Position numbers and translations under genes: made by a program. From Sarcocystis neurona (Eukaryota > Apicomplexa > Conoidasida > Eucoccidiorida > Sarcocystidae): a stretch of DNA of 64,000 nt. Within the stretch, counting starts at the first letter, position 1. Each line of letters starts with the position of its first letter. Of the stretch, positions 50,801 through 64,000 are shown piece by piece. The notes under the pieces were generated by a model. That model had not been told where the DNA came from. It saw only the letters and a program-made list of their open reading frames with translations, and made no database searches. The stretch spans positions 289,242 to 353,241 of the forward strand of contig KL647302.1 in NCBI GenBank assembly GCA_000727475.1. The letters are read 5' to 3'.

Positions 50801-51998
50801 GAGGACGTAGGGGGCAAAGCAGGAGAACCAGCGTTTTCGCAATTAACGCCCGAAACGATGGACGAGCAGTTGGAGCACATGCAGCAACAGCAGCGGCAGG
50901 GGCTGGCAGGGGATGGCGCTGCTGCAGCAGCAGCAGGCGGCAGCGGTGGTCGATTCAAAACAGTGACGCGAAGATACTACGAATGGGAGCACTTAAATAC
51001 ACAGCCTCCTATTTGGCGACGAGACGAAGCAACGCTGTCGGACAAGGACTACGTGGACTTCTACAAATCCACCTTCAAGGTACAGCTGCGACATCCTCGC
51101 CCTGCGCAACAGTGTCTGCGTGCGTGTTTACATACAAGTGCATACAAAAGTGACCACACTTACGCATTTGTACGTATGTATCTCTCCACTAATGGATGTC
51201 GATAGACACAAACACGTGTGTACATAGATACTCTTCCGTCTGTGTATCTGTAGATATATACATAGATACAATCGTATACCTAGGTAGCACCTGCGTACAT
51301 TCATATTCAAGGACGCACGTGTCTGTTTATAGGAGTCTTTTATAAGTGGGCGCTCTGTGCCTGCAGGCACGTGAAGACGTCCACAACAACCGCGTGTGAA
51401 CCGTACCTGGCTGTGTAGTCTCCGTCCTAACTTTCTTGCTATCGAACTTGCACAGACGCTACCAGCTCAAAGACAAGAACATTACGTATGTACAGAAGTG
51501 TAAATTTGTATATGTGTGTATGTGTTTACGTGTGAGTGAATGCGTGTGTGTGTGTGTGTCTGCATAATCTTATATATACGCATATATTTGTTTGCATATT
51601 GGAATACGCACACCTATACATACACGCACACACGTATATATGTATATATATACATATAGAGAGAGAGCCCCGGCGACGCACATACACATTCAACTCCGGT
51701 TATGTCTTGCATCTACACATATTCGTAAACAGGCATCAGGACGCCTGTAGGCAATTTGTCCTGGAAGTGGGAGAATGTTGCGTGTGGAAAGTCATTTCAC
51801 AAACGGATATATACGAGCACACACATGCAGATAGCTTTCGTGTGAACACGCCGGCGGAGTCACGTGACGCATTCCTACGTCCTGCGCAGATGTAGCAGGC
51901 CTGTCACGTGCCTTCGTACAAGGCCGTCTGTGACTGAGAGGTAGACGCTGACACAGAGAAACGCGTCCGAAGGAAGGCAGGTACGCAGATCCACTAAG

Positions 51999-52030
<32 letters not shown>

Positions 52031-55000
52031 GTGCTCACACGTATACGTATGTGCCCGCCGGTGTACAGTAATACACACGCATATGCACAAGTGTACAGGA
52101 GGGCAGACTCATGTGCGTAAGCGCAAGCGTGTCCACACATATGTACATGCACGTGTTCGCACCCCGCCGGACACACGCGTGCATACGTTTCCACGCAGAT
52201 ATACTGCGTGGACATGTGTTTTGAGACACAGAGGCGCGCGCAAAAGCAGGTGACCAGGTGGCCGCCGACGGGCGTATGCACGTATGCTCAGACATCCAGT
52301 GAAACACAGTACATGACGCTCGTCTACCCCGGTGCAGAGAGGCTCGCATAGAGAAGGGAAAGGTAGGGCTGTGACCAGAGTCACAAACGCCTACCTCGTG
52401 CGAACGAAGACTGGAGGGAACATGCACCTGTTGGGGCAGATAGAACCTGATACAGAGGAACTGAGAAAGCTGGACGAGGGAGGCAGGGCCAACTGTGTTG
52501 TGTAAAGTTGCGCACCAGGCAAAATCTCAAGCGTCACACGGATTCTATTCACTTGCGTATGCGCACGTTGCTGCGGACCGACGTCCTTGTCTGCACACGT
52601 ATAAATGCGTACATGTCACAATGTACGTATAAAGAAACACAAGAATCGAGAGCGAGAGACGAGAAGGACACAGATGTGGGTATATGGCGACCTGGTGAAA
52701 GTTTTACTCGTGTGTGTGCACGTACATACCTGTATATATATGTGTGGATACACGTATGCTTGTGCATCACTAGGAAGTACACAGGAGTGCTTCCGCACAG
52801 GGTATCTGTTTCCTGAATGTTGGTATATGTACACGTACGTGTGGATCTATGATATGAAGGACCAACCGTATGTGAGCAAATACTTTTCAAATCAATTTTT
52901 CTTTCCATCTGTCTGCTTCTGACGGCTGCGTCTCGACTGCACGTATAAGGAGGTAAACTTGTTAATGCTGGTGAAGCTCGTACCCGGGTTTCGGCTGTTG
53001 TGCGTCCGTTGTAGATATACGTATAACCGCATAGATAACTCGTCGAAAGAGAGAGCACGCACACCGTGCGCGCGTGCAAAATTCACCAGCGTGCACCTGT
53101 GCGGATGTGCTTGGACGCCGTATATGCTCTGACCAGCGCACGCGTAGGTCGCCAAAATATACTTGCACGGGAGTTTACGTACACCATATAGATATTCGTA
53201 GAGCGTGCGTCTCCCACGTGTATAAGTAGTATCTGTGCGTCTATAACTTTTTTTGCGTCTGTCACTCTAGAGAAACGAGGACGAAGCAAATGTCATTCGA
53301 GCAGATTCAACTGAAGGAGCGTGTGAATCGATCTTGCATATGTGCGCGTGCACATATATCTGTTCACAGCAGTGCACGCACACGTGTAGGTAGTCAGAAA
53401 TAGATATCTATATGTAAGTGTATGGGTATGTAAGCAGCGGTACACGTATGTACATTCTCATTGAGGCGAACACAGATCCACGTATGTGTAGACTTATGTA
53501 TGGCGTGTATGTTTAGGAACCTTGTTGTCTTATTCTGCAGGCATACGACGACCCTCTGTCATTTGTCCACATGAAAGTGGAAGGCCAAGTGGAATTCAAC
53601 GCGCTGCTGTTTGTGCCGGGCGCGCTGCCCTGGGAACTGGCGAGGAACATGTTCGACGAGGACTCGCGTGGCATTCGGCTGTACGTGAAGAGAGTTTTTA
53701 TCAACGATAAATTTGCTGACGCTGTACCGAGGTAAGTAGACACAAGACTGTATAGATCTCTGTGCAAGAGTGTGTATACGCAATACACCTGTATGCGTGT
53801 GTGTGTATGAATACAACTGTACGTATGCATATCCATATAGATGTTTATACGTAGAAATATATAAACTTGACTAGTTGTGCTTCCACATATACGGATGGAT
53901 ATACGCGTGAGAGTGTGCGTGTGTGTATGTGTGTATCTGTATCTACGTTTATGTTTGTGTCCGTGTGTGTCTGCGCGTCCGTATGCATATACATGCGTGT
54001 CTCTTGTGCGCCTAGAGGCACAGCAGCAGGAGCAGATGTCAAGGCGGCTCGCCCAAAATATATACGTAGGTGTCTACGTGTGTGCAAACCAACGCCATAA
54101 CATGGGTAAGCATTGCTTGAAATTTGTTTTATCGGATAACCAAACCACAAGAGCAACCTACTGCTGCGATCGAGGCACCGAGGATCGATTTTCGCAGAAC
54201 TACATCTCCGTAGAATTGTAGTGCTTCCACCTGTGTAGACAGAACCACAGCTGCTGCTGCAGCTGCCATACAACTCTCTTTTCGGTGTTTGTGAGGTGAG
54301 TCTGCAACTGTAAATGAAGTGGGTAATGCAGTCCGTATGTACAGCCACACGTAGGTATGTATGCCCACGTATTCAATCTGAGTTGTGAATACAATGGCAG
54401 TAGAATAAATGTTAAGCAAACGTACGTATTTATCTGTTAGAAGCAGGAAGTGTCTGCTGGGTCTTCGGAAAAGAAGAACAGGCAGCATTGCAGCAGGTCA
54501 GGAAAAGCAGCAGCGGCGTCAGGTGGGAAGAAAAGATACCCTGAAGCTTGGAGCAGCAGCAGCAACAGGAGGCGGTTGTATTGAAACAGACGGCGGCAGC
54601 GCTATGGAGAGGACAACACCATGAGTAAACGTGGTAGGGCAGAGCGGCAGCCGAGAACGTGTTCAATAGTCTCTCTTTGAAAGGACAGGGAGTACAGCAG
54701 AAACGGGGAGCTGTGTGAACAGATGCTGGTGCTGATGCTTCTCCGCGCGTGCCACTCCTGCACCGGCTTTTAGGGGAGCGTGTCACTCTGGTCCTCCTTT
54801 TACTTCGTCGGCGGCGCGATGACGTGGATGCTACTGGTTGGCTTGTGCTGCTGCCGCTGCTGCTTAGTCGGCGCTGCTTCTTCTGCCGCTGCTGCTTCCC
54901 GCTGCCCGTGTCGCCTCGTATCTTCAGCAGCAACAGCTGCTGCTGCCGTACTTGAGTGGTGCGGCTGCTGCGCGAGTGCTGCGGCTCTTGTGCTGCCTCA

Positions 55001-58000
55001 GGTGGCTGACATTCATCCGCGGAGTGGTGGACTCAGACGAGCTGCCGTTGAATGTGGGGAGAGAAATTCTGCAGAAGTCGCGCATGCTGCAGGTGATCAA
55101 CAAGCGCCTAGCAATGAAGGCAGTAGAGATGATAAAAAAAATCAAAGCAGACGGGGGAGAGAAGTGGAGACGTTTCTGGGAAAACTACGGGAAATATTTA
55201 AAGGTAAGAGTGGTAAAGATCACGTTTCAGGCAAGTTACCAAAATTCTAACGAGTCCGCACTTTTGTCACATCGCTCGCTACACGCGCACGTGCCCGTCG
55301 TCGCCGCCCGACGTACTCAGGCACTTCCAGACGACACACGTATACACATGTTTCTCCGATATACACGCATGGGTCTGACAATCAAGATGGTAAGATCTGA
55401 AAATGTGTATGAATGTGTGTGCATGTGAAGACCATCCGAATGTGCGAAATATTTGTGCGGGGAATTCCGCGGAACCAGTTTACGTAGATATGTGTGCCTT
55501 CGTGTGTATTAACATAATAGGTGCGTATATGTACAAGTAGCAGGTACTTAGCGGCCTCACAAATGTATGTACACATCTAGACATATATATATATATAGAT
55601 AGATAGAGAGAGAGATATTATATATATATATGTAAAATTTGCGCTGCCCACTCCACCTGCCGTTTCCAGTCTTCGGTCTCTGAATATCCGGTTTAATAGA
55701 CTGAACACTCTCGCGCGTCGTCGCAGCTTCATTCGGGCACACTAACAGGGTATAAGTTATTCTCGTGTAGAGGCCGACTGTATCAATATAAGTGCCGTCT
55801 TCTATTATAAATTCACACCAGATTCTTCGTCGTCACTGCCACGTTACAGAGGAGAAGTGTATTTGTTGCGTCTTTGCCTACTTTTTTGATTCGGTACGTT
55901 GGGACGTATACAAGTACGCATAAGGGTGTGCAGTTCGACCAGGCGTTTTCGCACACAAGTAGATATAATTCAGGGGGAATACAGCTCCACGTAGACGGAG
56001 ACAAGGCTGTTTTGCATGCTTCATCCTTTCCTCTGCCCCTTCTCCTGCTTTAGGTAGGAGCGTGCTTCATTTTTTTCTCTTCCCCTTCTCCCGCTTCAGG
56101 TGGGAGCCGTCGAAGACAAGGACAACCAGGAAGAGCTCGCGTCGCTAGTGCAGTTCCACTCGACGGCCTCACCGCATGCTCTGACGGATTTGTCTTCGTA
56201 TATAAGCCGTATGCAAGCTCGGAACGCAGCCGTCCAACGAGGGGAGCCGGCTTCCTCGGGAGACACCGCCGCAGGTGCTGCTGCAGGACGACTCTTGCAG
56301 CCGCGACAGCAGCAGGCCATTTATTACCTTGCAGCAGAGAACAGACGAGCAGCAGAAGAGTCTCCTGCGTTGGAGCTGCCTAAGGCCCTAGGCTACGAGG
56401 TTATCTTTGGGACCGAGCCTCTGGATGAATTTTTTCTCGCAAGTCTCAGCATCAATCAGTATAAAGGCTTTCAAGTGGTTGATGTGAATAAAGCTGATTT
56501 GAAGCTTGGGGCTGAAAAAGCCGAAGACAGTGCTGGAGACGCGGCTGCCATACGCGATGCTGCTGCTGTGGGGAAGCACTCTCAGCGGGGCGAGCCCCAG
56601 CTAGAGCAGCACGATCTTATGAAGCAGGAGAGCATCGAGGCGAAGCGCATTCAACTCGGAAGGTACACACATCAGAAATCAAAACTCCGGTATACGTGGA
56701 GAAAGAGAGACAGACATGAATGTGTGTGATTTTCTGTGTGCTGGAGTGCAAGTACGTACTTGTATACAAACGCGCAGATGCGTACAGATTCGGACGAATG
56801 AATTAGAAGTGCGCAATCACTCCTTCCTTGTGTGAGAGTACATATAATTTATTTAGTTACATGAATATTCCGTCTCTGTTCCTCTAGATTCTCAGGGAGC
56901 TGCCTTTTTTCACGGCTGAGGGGTGCAGATGCGACTAAGCGGAGGGGTCTGTTTGCGTGACATTGTTGCCGTGATGGATCCCTAGTTGCGTAAAAGAAAT
57001 TTGTCTGTTTTCGTTCCCCCAAGTGACAACGTGTTAACGTTTGTGATCGACGTCTGCATGGAATTAGGCATGTAGACGCAGCTACGTGGACTGCATGGGT
57101 TAGTCGTTCTAGCTGTGAGTGCGCGTCAACACTCCTGGCTGTGAAAGGGATATCCTCTGGCCTGCGAAGACATCCCCTGCGTGGTAGACGTAGTAGTCTA
57201 CGTGACTGCATACGCGTGGCGCACTTGCCTCCCGAGGTACGTGCAAATGCATTTTTATGCAGGGCAGGAACTCGCGCTGCTCTCCATAAGGTTGGGGAGG
57301 AAGCGTTGAGTGCCCCTTATTGATTTTGCTCGTCTGTGGTCACGCAGGTACACAGAGTTTCCATCATGGGGTCGATGTGGGGTCGATGTACACTTGCGTG
57401 TATGCACACGTACGCCAAAATGCGCCCTGCATGACTGTAGCAGAGCGTATCACGACAGTGCTGCGCCTGTCGCTGCGCCTTCGCTGATACCGTGCTGCGG
57501 CTCGTATTATATTGCGAGAGTGTATGTTTAGGGCAGCGTTCTTTCCACGAGTGCATAATAGACGAGCATGAAAAGATTTATCCAACTATATACATACCGA
57601 CGCGGGCGTGTATACAAATACGTAGGGGGTACAGGCGTGCAGTAGTAGCTGTAAATGGAAATCGTTCCGTGTGTACGTAGCTGTATCTGCAGGCTACGTC
57701 CATGCACTGTCCCCGGCATTTCTGTAAGTAGGACTTCACCGTGGTCTGTGCACGTATCTTGCAGAGCTGCTCGCCTCTGCAAGAGATACGTGCAGGTCGT
57801 TTCAAAACATTGTATATACGTGTGTATATGTACGCCGGTTCGAACAGGTGTCTAAACTCATATACTTGTCGCGACCGTACAGGAGAAAAGTGTAGCTGGT
57901 GTTTGCAGCTGTCTACAGGGAGACACTACGTGTGGTGCCGGTGCGCTTACGGCGGTTCCTACAGATTCGTACATTCGGAGGTGCTGCCCGCTATTTGTTT

Positions 58001-61000
58001 CTAGCCTCCACAGATGCCACTTCAGATTTCTTCTCAAGAGCTACTGATTCATATCCCCACGTGCGGGTTGTTTGCGCCTACAAAAACAGCAGATTTGCGA
58101 TGCTCTTCCTGTGATCTGTCTGTCATTCGTGGAGAGCGGATCCTTCCCTCAGGACGGTGCACAAGTGTAATGAACACGTAGCGACACACACAGGTGTGTG
58201 TGCTTTGCAGTAGACTTGCTGTTTGTTTGCTCCGCTGCAGCTCCTGCTCAGTTTTCTTATTTCGTCGCGTACATTTTTCTGGGGTTACGAACACGCGTAT
58301 GTATACACAGAGACTCCTTCTACATTTGAACTTGTACCAGGTACATCTCAATAGTGTTATCGGCAGTACTGGACAGAGAAATACACTTGTGTGTTGTACG
58401 GCTACATAAATACAACCTGCATGAATGGACCGTCGATATTCAGCAAGTGTGCTGCAGCTCTGCTGTCGAGTCCCTGAACCCTGCGGTCGTCTTTCTCGTA
58501 GAAGCACTTCACTGACAGCAGCGGTTCTACCTAGCCCTGTCTGTGTTAAGATCTCTATTTGCATGTTGTCAAGTCTTGAGCTCAAAAAGTCATCTGCTGC
58601 TGGGTCGCTACCTCGGACTGCCTGTGTTGCTAATGATTCCAGTTGCCTGGCACTTGCTCTGCTGCTATCCCGTCTCTCTGCGCCTGCTGTTTCCGTTCCG
58701 GCGCTCCTGGTCGTTGCGTTTGTTGCTTTCGTGCTCTGCTGCTGCTGCCGCTGCCTTGCTGTACCGCTCTGCTGCTACTCGGGTACAACTTTACAGCTGC
58801 TACGACTCTGCTCGCGGTGCTCTTGCAGGTGACCCCGTCTGTAGGGGCGCGGTCCTCCTGTACCAGCGCTTGCAGCTTTTGTGTAAATGGATCTGCACAC
58901 CGTGCCTCTTCTGTATTATTTAAACTAACTTTATTGGACTGCAGCGTAGGCCTTACTGCATTTTGTCTGCGTTCCGTGTTTCACCACCATTCGACAATGA
59001 TAATTTCCGCTTCAATACACTCTTACTCGTGCGAAGTGCCTGACGCGGAACCTACCACTGCTTCGTATCCTTCCCTCTATGTCCTCCAGAAGGTTTTCAA
59101 GCGCAACAGGCACAGGTCTTTCAAAAATGCTATATTGTCTAGCGCGTCTGCACGCCAGTTTTTCGTCTTCGCTCTGCGTGCCCTCGTGTCTACTGCTCCT
59201 GAAGCATTCTCTATAAATCCTTATCTCCCACGGCTGTTTGTCTGTCTCCAAGTGTTGCTACTGTACTTTTACTGACTTTTCCCGACGCCGCTGCGCTATT
59301 CCTACATTCACAGCGACCTGCATTCTACTGACGGCTATTGTTCGCAGCCGTCTTCTCGGCGTACCAGTTCTCAGATTCCCGGCATATCTGCCGTAGGCAT
59401 ATGCCGAATTTCTGGTGTGCTTGTCCTGGGTTGCTGGTTGGGATTTTTCATGCCGCTTGCCTTAATGATTCTACCTCGTTACCGCAACTTCCTCATTCCT
59501 AATCATCTTTCGCTGCTAGTCTTTTCAAGGCGTCTCTTGTATCTGTGGTGAGTTACACCTTTCGCCCTGTCACTTGCTATATCTTCCTTATGAGTCTACG
59601 ATCTCATACAACTTGTACTGCGTACAAAGGTTCGCGCCTCCGTGCTATCCTGTTTCACTGAACACCTGTGCGTCGCTACTCCAGGTAGCGTGGACACATT
59701 TCTCGCTATCTACTGATTCGTGTTAGACGGCTGCACAAAGATGTCTCTCCCGTTTCTGCGGCTGATTCTGCTGTAACCTTGTTCCTTACCGTTAAGTGTT
59801 GCAGCTGCTGCCTGTACTTCTGCATCTCCTTCCACTGTGCTTCTGTTGCTCGTGCCCCTGCCTGTGCTTCTGGGACTGGTGGCGCCGCTGTCGGTGCTGC
59901 AGCTTGTGCGAGTGGCTGCAGCAAATCCTGGGCTCCCGCGTCCACAGAGTGCAAATTACAGATCGCCTCTTCTCGTCACCCGCGGTGCTGGTGCAAGGAG
60001 ACTTTGGTTTGTCTCCCACCATGCAGCGGTATATGAAGCAGCAGGCAGCCGCACAAGGCGTCAGTGAACAGGAGCTGTACGGAGCCTCCCTGAATCAGCC
60101 TATATTGGAACTGAACCCGTACCATCCCATCGTTCAACGCCTAGACGTGTTGGTAGGTGGCCAGTGAAAAGGTGGACGTCACCAACGCATCAGCGCGTGT
60201 CGTGACCAGAGTGGGCTGTGATGCAATCCTGGTCACCTTATGGTCAGGAAAAACTGCTAACTGAAGGAGGAAATCAGAGGGCACGTAAAAGCTATCGAGG
60301 CGGAAAGTCCTTTTTTGTGTACACGCTTTCGCAGAGCGATAATGGCTTCATTACGTCAACTCAACAGGCTGTCAGCTAGCACTTCTGACGCGTTTGTATG
60401 TCACCTGTCCTGGTCTCTCGCTACCTCTGCCTACGTGTGAGATGAAGATCTGCGTAAACCTCTTCAACAAAATGAGGTCGCGATCTGCTCTGCGCGTATG
60501 CACTTGTGAGCGCGGAGCGGAGACTCACTGCGGCAGTGACATGTGCTCTCTACTCGGTCTTGAACACACCGGCACACACTGACAACACTGGTGGCTCCTC
60601 CTCTGTGAGTGTTCAACGTCAAACGCATCCTTTCCACGCGGCTCCACAGTCCATACCGCTCGGCACGCATGGGTGTCCCAGTCCTATCAATGCACACTCG
60701 TCTGGCAACTGCTGCTCGTCACGTAGTGGTTGTCCCACGAAACACGCTTTCGCCTTTTACACAGCTATACTAGTTTTCCACTTTCTGGCTACACACGCTG
60801 TTTACACTCAATGATACGTCTGCGCTTGGACGTATTCCCACCGTACATGAGACTCCAACTGGGTGCGTGTCCCGTGATAGCTCTGCTTCTCGCGAGGATT
60901 CACGCGCGAGCGGCCGTCTTTGTTTCGCCGCATGTTTGCACTTCTGTTTACCGCTCTACTTATGCACATTCACCGCAGGCGTATACATTCTTCTGTCCGT

Positions 61001-61175
61001 CGTCTGCGTCTGTCTTCTGAACAGATCCACACGGAAATCAACTTGTATCCCTGTGCGCGCATAGCAGATGAACATCGTTCTCTCATATCGTGCCACCATC
61101 TCGACAAGCATCTGTCCCTGGTCGTACGCGTGAGTGAGGAGATAAGGCGAGGAACACGTACGTCCAGATGTACAC

Positions 61176-61213
<38 letters not shown>

Positions 61214-62724
61214 GTGTAGGTGTAGGTGTGTGTATAGGTGTGTGTGTAGGTGTGTAGGTGTAGGTGTGTGGCTGGGTCTGCGAGTGTGTGTATCTCTGTA
61301 TCTGCGTCCCTGTGGGTCCGTGTGTCTGTGCGCCTGCAACTGTGTCCACGCTTCTGCACGAATGGGTACGCATTATGTGTACTTGTAACACAGCGGTAGA
61401 CGAGAGCTGCGCCGCCACCCTGCACACGCTGAACCGATGCTTTCGCACAGAAAGTAAAGAGTTCCGCATCGAGGCCCACACGCATACATAGCTGCAATGT
61501 GACTGTGGACCGTCCTGCGTGGAGAAACTGAAGATATGTATACACTTAATGCAGACACCGTAATAACAAGTTTCTCGTATGTATTGGCGTGACCTGCCAG
61601 AGACAACACACCGGACGAATCATACTTGTGTGCGTTTCCGCACTTCCGCCTACAGAGCATAGGTAGTAAACAGGTGAGAATGGAGCACAGAGGCGCGCGT
61701 GTATGTTTACGCGTGCGAGACCTCGACATACGCATCGCACGCCGGCTGCTGCGACAGAGAATACTCCGTGCTCACTGGATGACATCTGACTTGGCTGCAC
61801 TACAGCAGCAGAGCAAAATAGGGAAAGCTCCTTCACTGTCTGTCTAACTGGTAGGATGTACCTGGCTAGCTTCAGGTTGAGCTCGCATGTATCGCGGATA
61901 TGTGTTTTTAAACGTAAGTGTATATCAGTGTGTACGTGCATTCGCAGTTACCTAGTTCCTATATACAGATCTGCCTTCTTCCTTCTATGCTTACGTTCTT
62001 TTGTAAACTCTTCAATACCTGAATACTCTGAACAATAACAGGGGTTTTCTGTCCTCTTCCCTCCTTCCTACAGTGTCCCTCGCGGAACTGGTCATTTGCC
62101 TGCAATCCACCTTTAGTGTCGCAGAGCCTCCCGCGGATGTAGGCTATCCTAGAGATCCTCTCCACGTTGCTGTGTAGTACTCTCACTTTCTTGTCAAACA
62201 TGCAACGTCTGTCAAAGTACACTACTCTGCTTCCGTTGCTGCTGCCGTTTGCGCGGATGTCGTGTGTACACCGCTAACGCCGATGCTTCATCTCCCGCGT
62301 GCTCGAAATCCCTCGTGCATTGTGTGGCCCTCGCAGCGGCCCCTTATGCGCAGTTTCCTTACGAAGCAGCTGCTAAATTCCGTACCGCAGAGAAGTGCCT
62401 CAGCGTGCGTGCCTTCCAGGGTGCTGCGGCCTCTCCCGTGCTGTGCGTCTCTGCTGATAGTGCTGTGTTTCCTCAGTAATTAGTCTACTTTGACATCCTC
62501 TCGCTGCTACGTCGGCTACCCGTGCAATCTTCTGGCCTTGCTGCTGTTGCTGTTCACGATCGCAGGTCCGTCGTGACGTGACAGATTCAAAGGCGAAGGA
62601 AGTGGCACTGCAGCTCTTTGACGTAGCATCACTGCAGGGGGGCTACACAATAGAAAATCCTGGGCAGTTTGCGAAGCGGATAGTAGATATGATGAAGAAC
62701 GAAGCCGATGCTGCCCTTTCCTAA
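47811..62724 (+). CDS. HSP90: Organellar HSP90 chaperone, seven exons, probably apicoplast
   Basis: Exons are 47811-50084, 50693-51079, 53541-53731, 55002-55203, 56100-56662, 59903-60152 and 62566-62724. All six introns are GT-AG and all phases match. From the Met at 47943 the product is 1297 residues. The ATPase domain shows FLRELISNAADACDK, IEDDGIGMT and LIGQFGVGFYSAFLVA. The middle domain shows EHLNTQPPIW, AYDDPLSF and LPLNVGREILQ with the catalytic Arg. The C-terminal part has LCEWLQQILGSRVHRVQITD and LNPYHPIVQRL and ends ADAALS, with no cytosolic MEEVD and no KDEL-type signal. MLAFVCFCSVVLLHPVTAAA at 47943 looks like a signal peptide followed by a Ser/Arg-rich transit-like region, the bipartite leader of apicoplast proteins; ER or mitochondrial location is less likely. 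Poly-Gln and Ala-rich insertions interrupt the ATPase domain. In-frame Mets at 47811, 47868 and 47943 compete; 47943 gives the best leader. The same frame is open back to 46692. Confidence 0.9.
61166..61290. repeat. GT/GTAGGT microsatellite inside HSP90 intron 6
   Basis: A pure GT run starts near 61180 and grades into GTAGGTGTAG and GTGTGTATAG repeats. It lies in the intron between exons 6 and 7, and its Thr/His and Cys/Val frames are not coding. Confidence 0.85.
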
Positions 62725-64000
62725 CAACAGCAGAAACACGATTCCGAAACCTCAGAGACGCTTGGGCAGACGCAAACATATGTGTCCGACGCACAGTCGG
62801 AGATGTTCACGGACTTGGCAGTGCAGCGATACCTCGGAGCACCAGCACGTGACAGAACAGCAATCACAACCTTGTCAACACCAAACGCCGCAGCTAGAGC
62901 ACCCTCAATAGGAGCAGCGACGGGCACGCACAGACCCAGATCCGCCTGAACCACCTCACCTACACAAGCAACGACAACACTGAAGAGGCAGCATCATCAA
63001 GAGCAGTATTTATCAGGATAGAACCAGTAGTCGGACGGGCTGAACGAGTAAGTGGCGCTAACACTGTGCTAGGACAGCAATCAGACGCGCTAAACGTGTA
63101 AGCGGCGCTGGAAGCGTGCTGAGACTTACCGCAACAGCTCAAGTAAGCGCTTTCGCACCGGTTGCACTTCGTTCGAAGACAATGGGACGAAACAAAGTGA
63201 CCCGTCTAACAATTAACTGCGGTATCCGTGCTGGATGCGGTAGGAGCAAAAGACGCCACTTTATTGTGAGTTCCTCATAGTTGAGTGACGCAGCCTTCAA
63301 ACTGCATGGGAGGTAACGGTGTTCTTGCAGTAGTAGCAGTTGCATCCTTTACAGTTGGCTAGAATCTTCTAGTCTTTTTCTATCTGTAGAAATGACGGCT
63401 TCCTGCGAGGTTATATCCGTCACCGTGATGTGCTATCTTACCTGTGAAATAATGTCAAGCGCATTTGTTTCGTCGGCGTTATAACGGACAAAGAATCGCT
63501 AAACTGAACGCGTACGGCCTGGAAGAACACCCAGCAGCGCAGTCGTTCGCAATCGATAACATTGCGAGAACCGATCCATGGAACTGAATGAAATACTTGT
63601 AGCTTACCCTGTAAGTATGTATTTTGAATCCCCCACAACGGGCACGCAGGTTGTATAATAGGAGTGCGGTGTACTGGTTGTACAGTGGTCAGAAGAAATC
63701 AGCGGCTGTCTGTCAAATCTTTTGCCACAGGGCTGATACAGGCTATCCTCTATTTCACATACAGACGCAGGTCTCCGTTGTGGTCGGGTAGTGAATGCAG
63801 CGTAGAGGTTCCAACGCACCGAGCCCTACGACGCACTCCAGTGGGAAAACCCCGGTTCTTCTTTGGTTGGCAGAGGCACACGGCACTCCATTCAGAACAC
63901 GTTGACACGGGACGATTGTGATAACTACCCCCTGCGACGATAGCCCGAATCGGTGCACACCAAAGGTACAGGTGCTGAAATATGGTTTGAGACACAGTAG
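62725..64000. other. HSP90 downstream region, no supported gene
   Basis: Frames are short. A minus-strand frame (62721-62954) reads APIEGALAAAFGVDKVVIAV, but no splice partner was found and it partly overlaps the HSP90 3' end. From 63140 to the end I see no repeat, RNA gene or conserved motif. Confidence 0.4.
63031..63127. repeat. Imperfect 50-bp tandem duplication
   Basis: Copies start at 63031 (TCGGACGGGCTGAACGAGTA) and 63081 (TCAGACGCGCTAAACGTGTA) and share the following AAG(T/C)GGCGCT block. They differ by about a fifth of positions. Confidence 0.6.

Noticed and set aside
61083..61545. Thr/His-rich minus-strand frames at 61 kb
   Set aside because: They are translations of the GT microsatellite in HSP90 intron 6.
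62721..62954. Minus-strand frame with APIEGALAAAFGVDKVVIAV
   Set aside because: It overlaps the end of the well-supported HSP90 terminal exon and has no matching neighbour exon; kept only as a note.

Overview
The window looks like nuclear DNA of a coccidian apicomplexan, most likely Eimeria or a close relative. The main reason is the density of CAG trinucleotide repeats: they run through coding sequence as Gln, Ala and Ser tracts and reappear in introns as CTG. Genes are split by long GT-AG introns, and gene-poor stretches are full of TA, CA/GT and TATG microsatellites. The genus is an inference; no species marker is visible. One assembly gap of 360 N (35234-35593) lies inside a TA microsatellite.

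Layout. 1-2082 (+) is the 3' part of a glycogenin-like family 8 glycosyltransferase gene. 2083-4770 is microsatellite-rich spacer. 5513-21307 (-) is a giant open frame of 5264 codons with WD40 blades matching WDR6/Trm734, the partner of the Trm7/FTSJ1 tRNA ribose methyltransferase; 4773-5160 (-) may be its true last exon. 21.9-28.9 kb holds short exon-like pieces without a recognised product; the best is a plus-strand gene at 25.1-26.2 kb whose first three splice junctions keep phase. 28.9-33.0 kb (-) carries an N-terminal MGNC acylation-type exon, CTG-rich intron-like DNA and a Pro/Ala-rich exon. A 174-bp tandem repeat with potential hairpins lies at 34.5-34.9 kb. 39534-41488 (-) is a complete two-exon cytochrome c gene. 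42.5-43.6 kb (-) is a multi-exon gene of unknown function. 45.9-46.9 kb (-) has Gln-rich and membrane-segment frames. 47.8-62.7 kb (+) is a seven-exon HSP90 gene with a signal-peptide-like leader, fitting an apicoplast HSP90. 62.7-64 kb holds no gene I can support.

The genes do not form an operon-like pathway. They cover glucan synthesis (GT8), tRNA wobble modification (WDR6), mitochondrial electron transport (cytochrome c) and organellar protein folding (HSP90). The most general observation is a strand-polarity rule. Recognisable exons are CAG-rich on the sense strand, whereas recognisable introns are CTG-rich. CTG repeats have no stop codon in any sense-strand frame, so introns can be read through, and very long frames such as the WDR6 one probably contain retained introns. 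Gene edges given here were read by eye from splice motifs and need RNA evidence.
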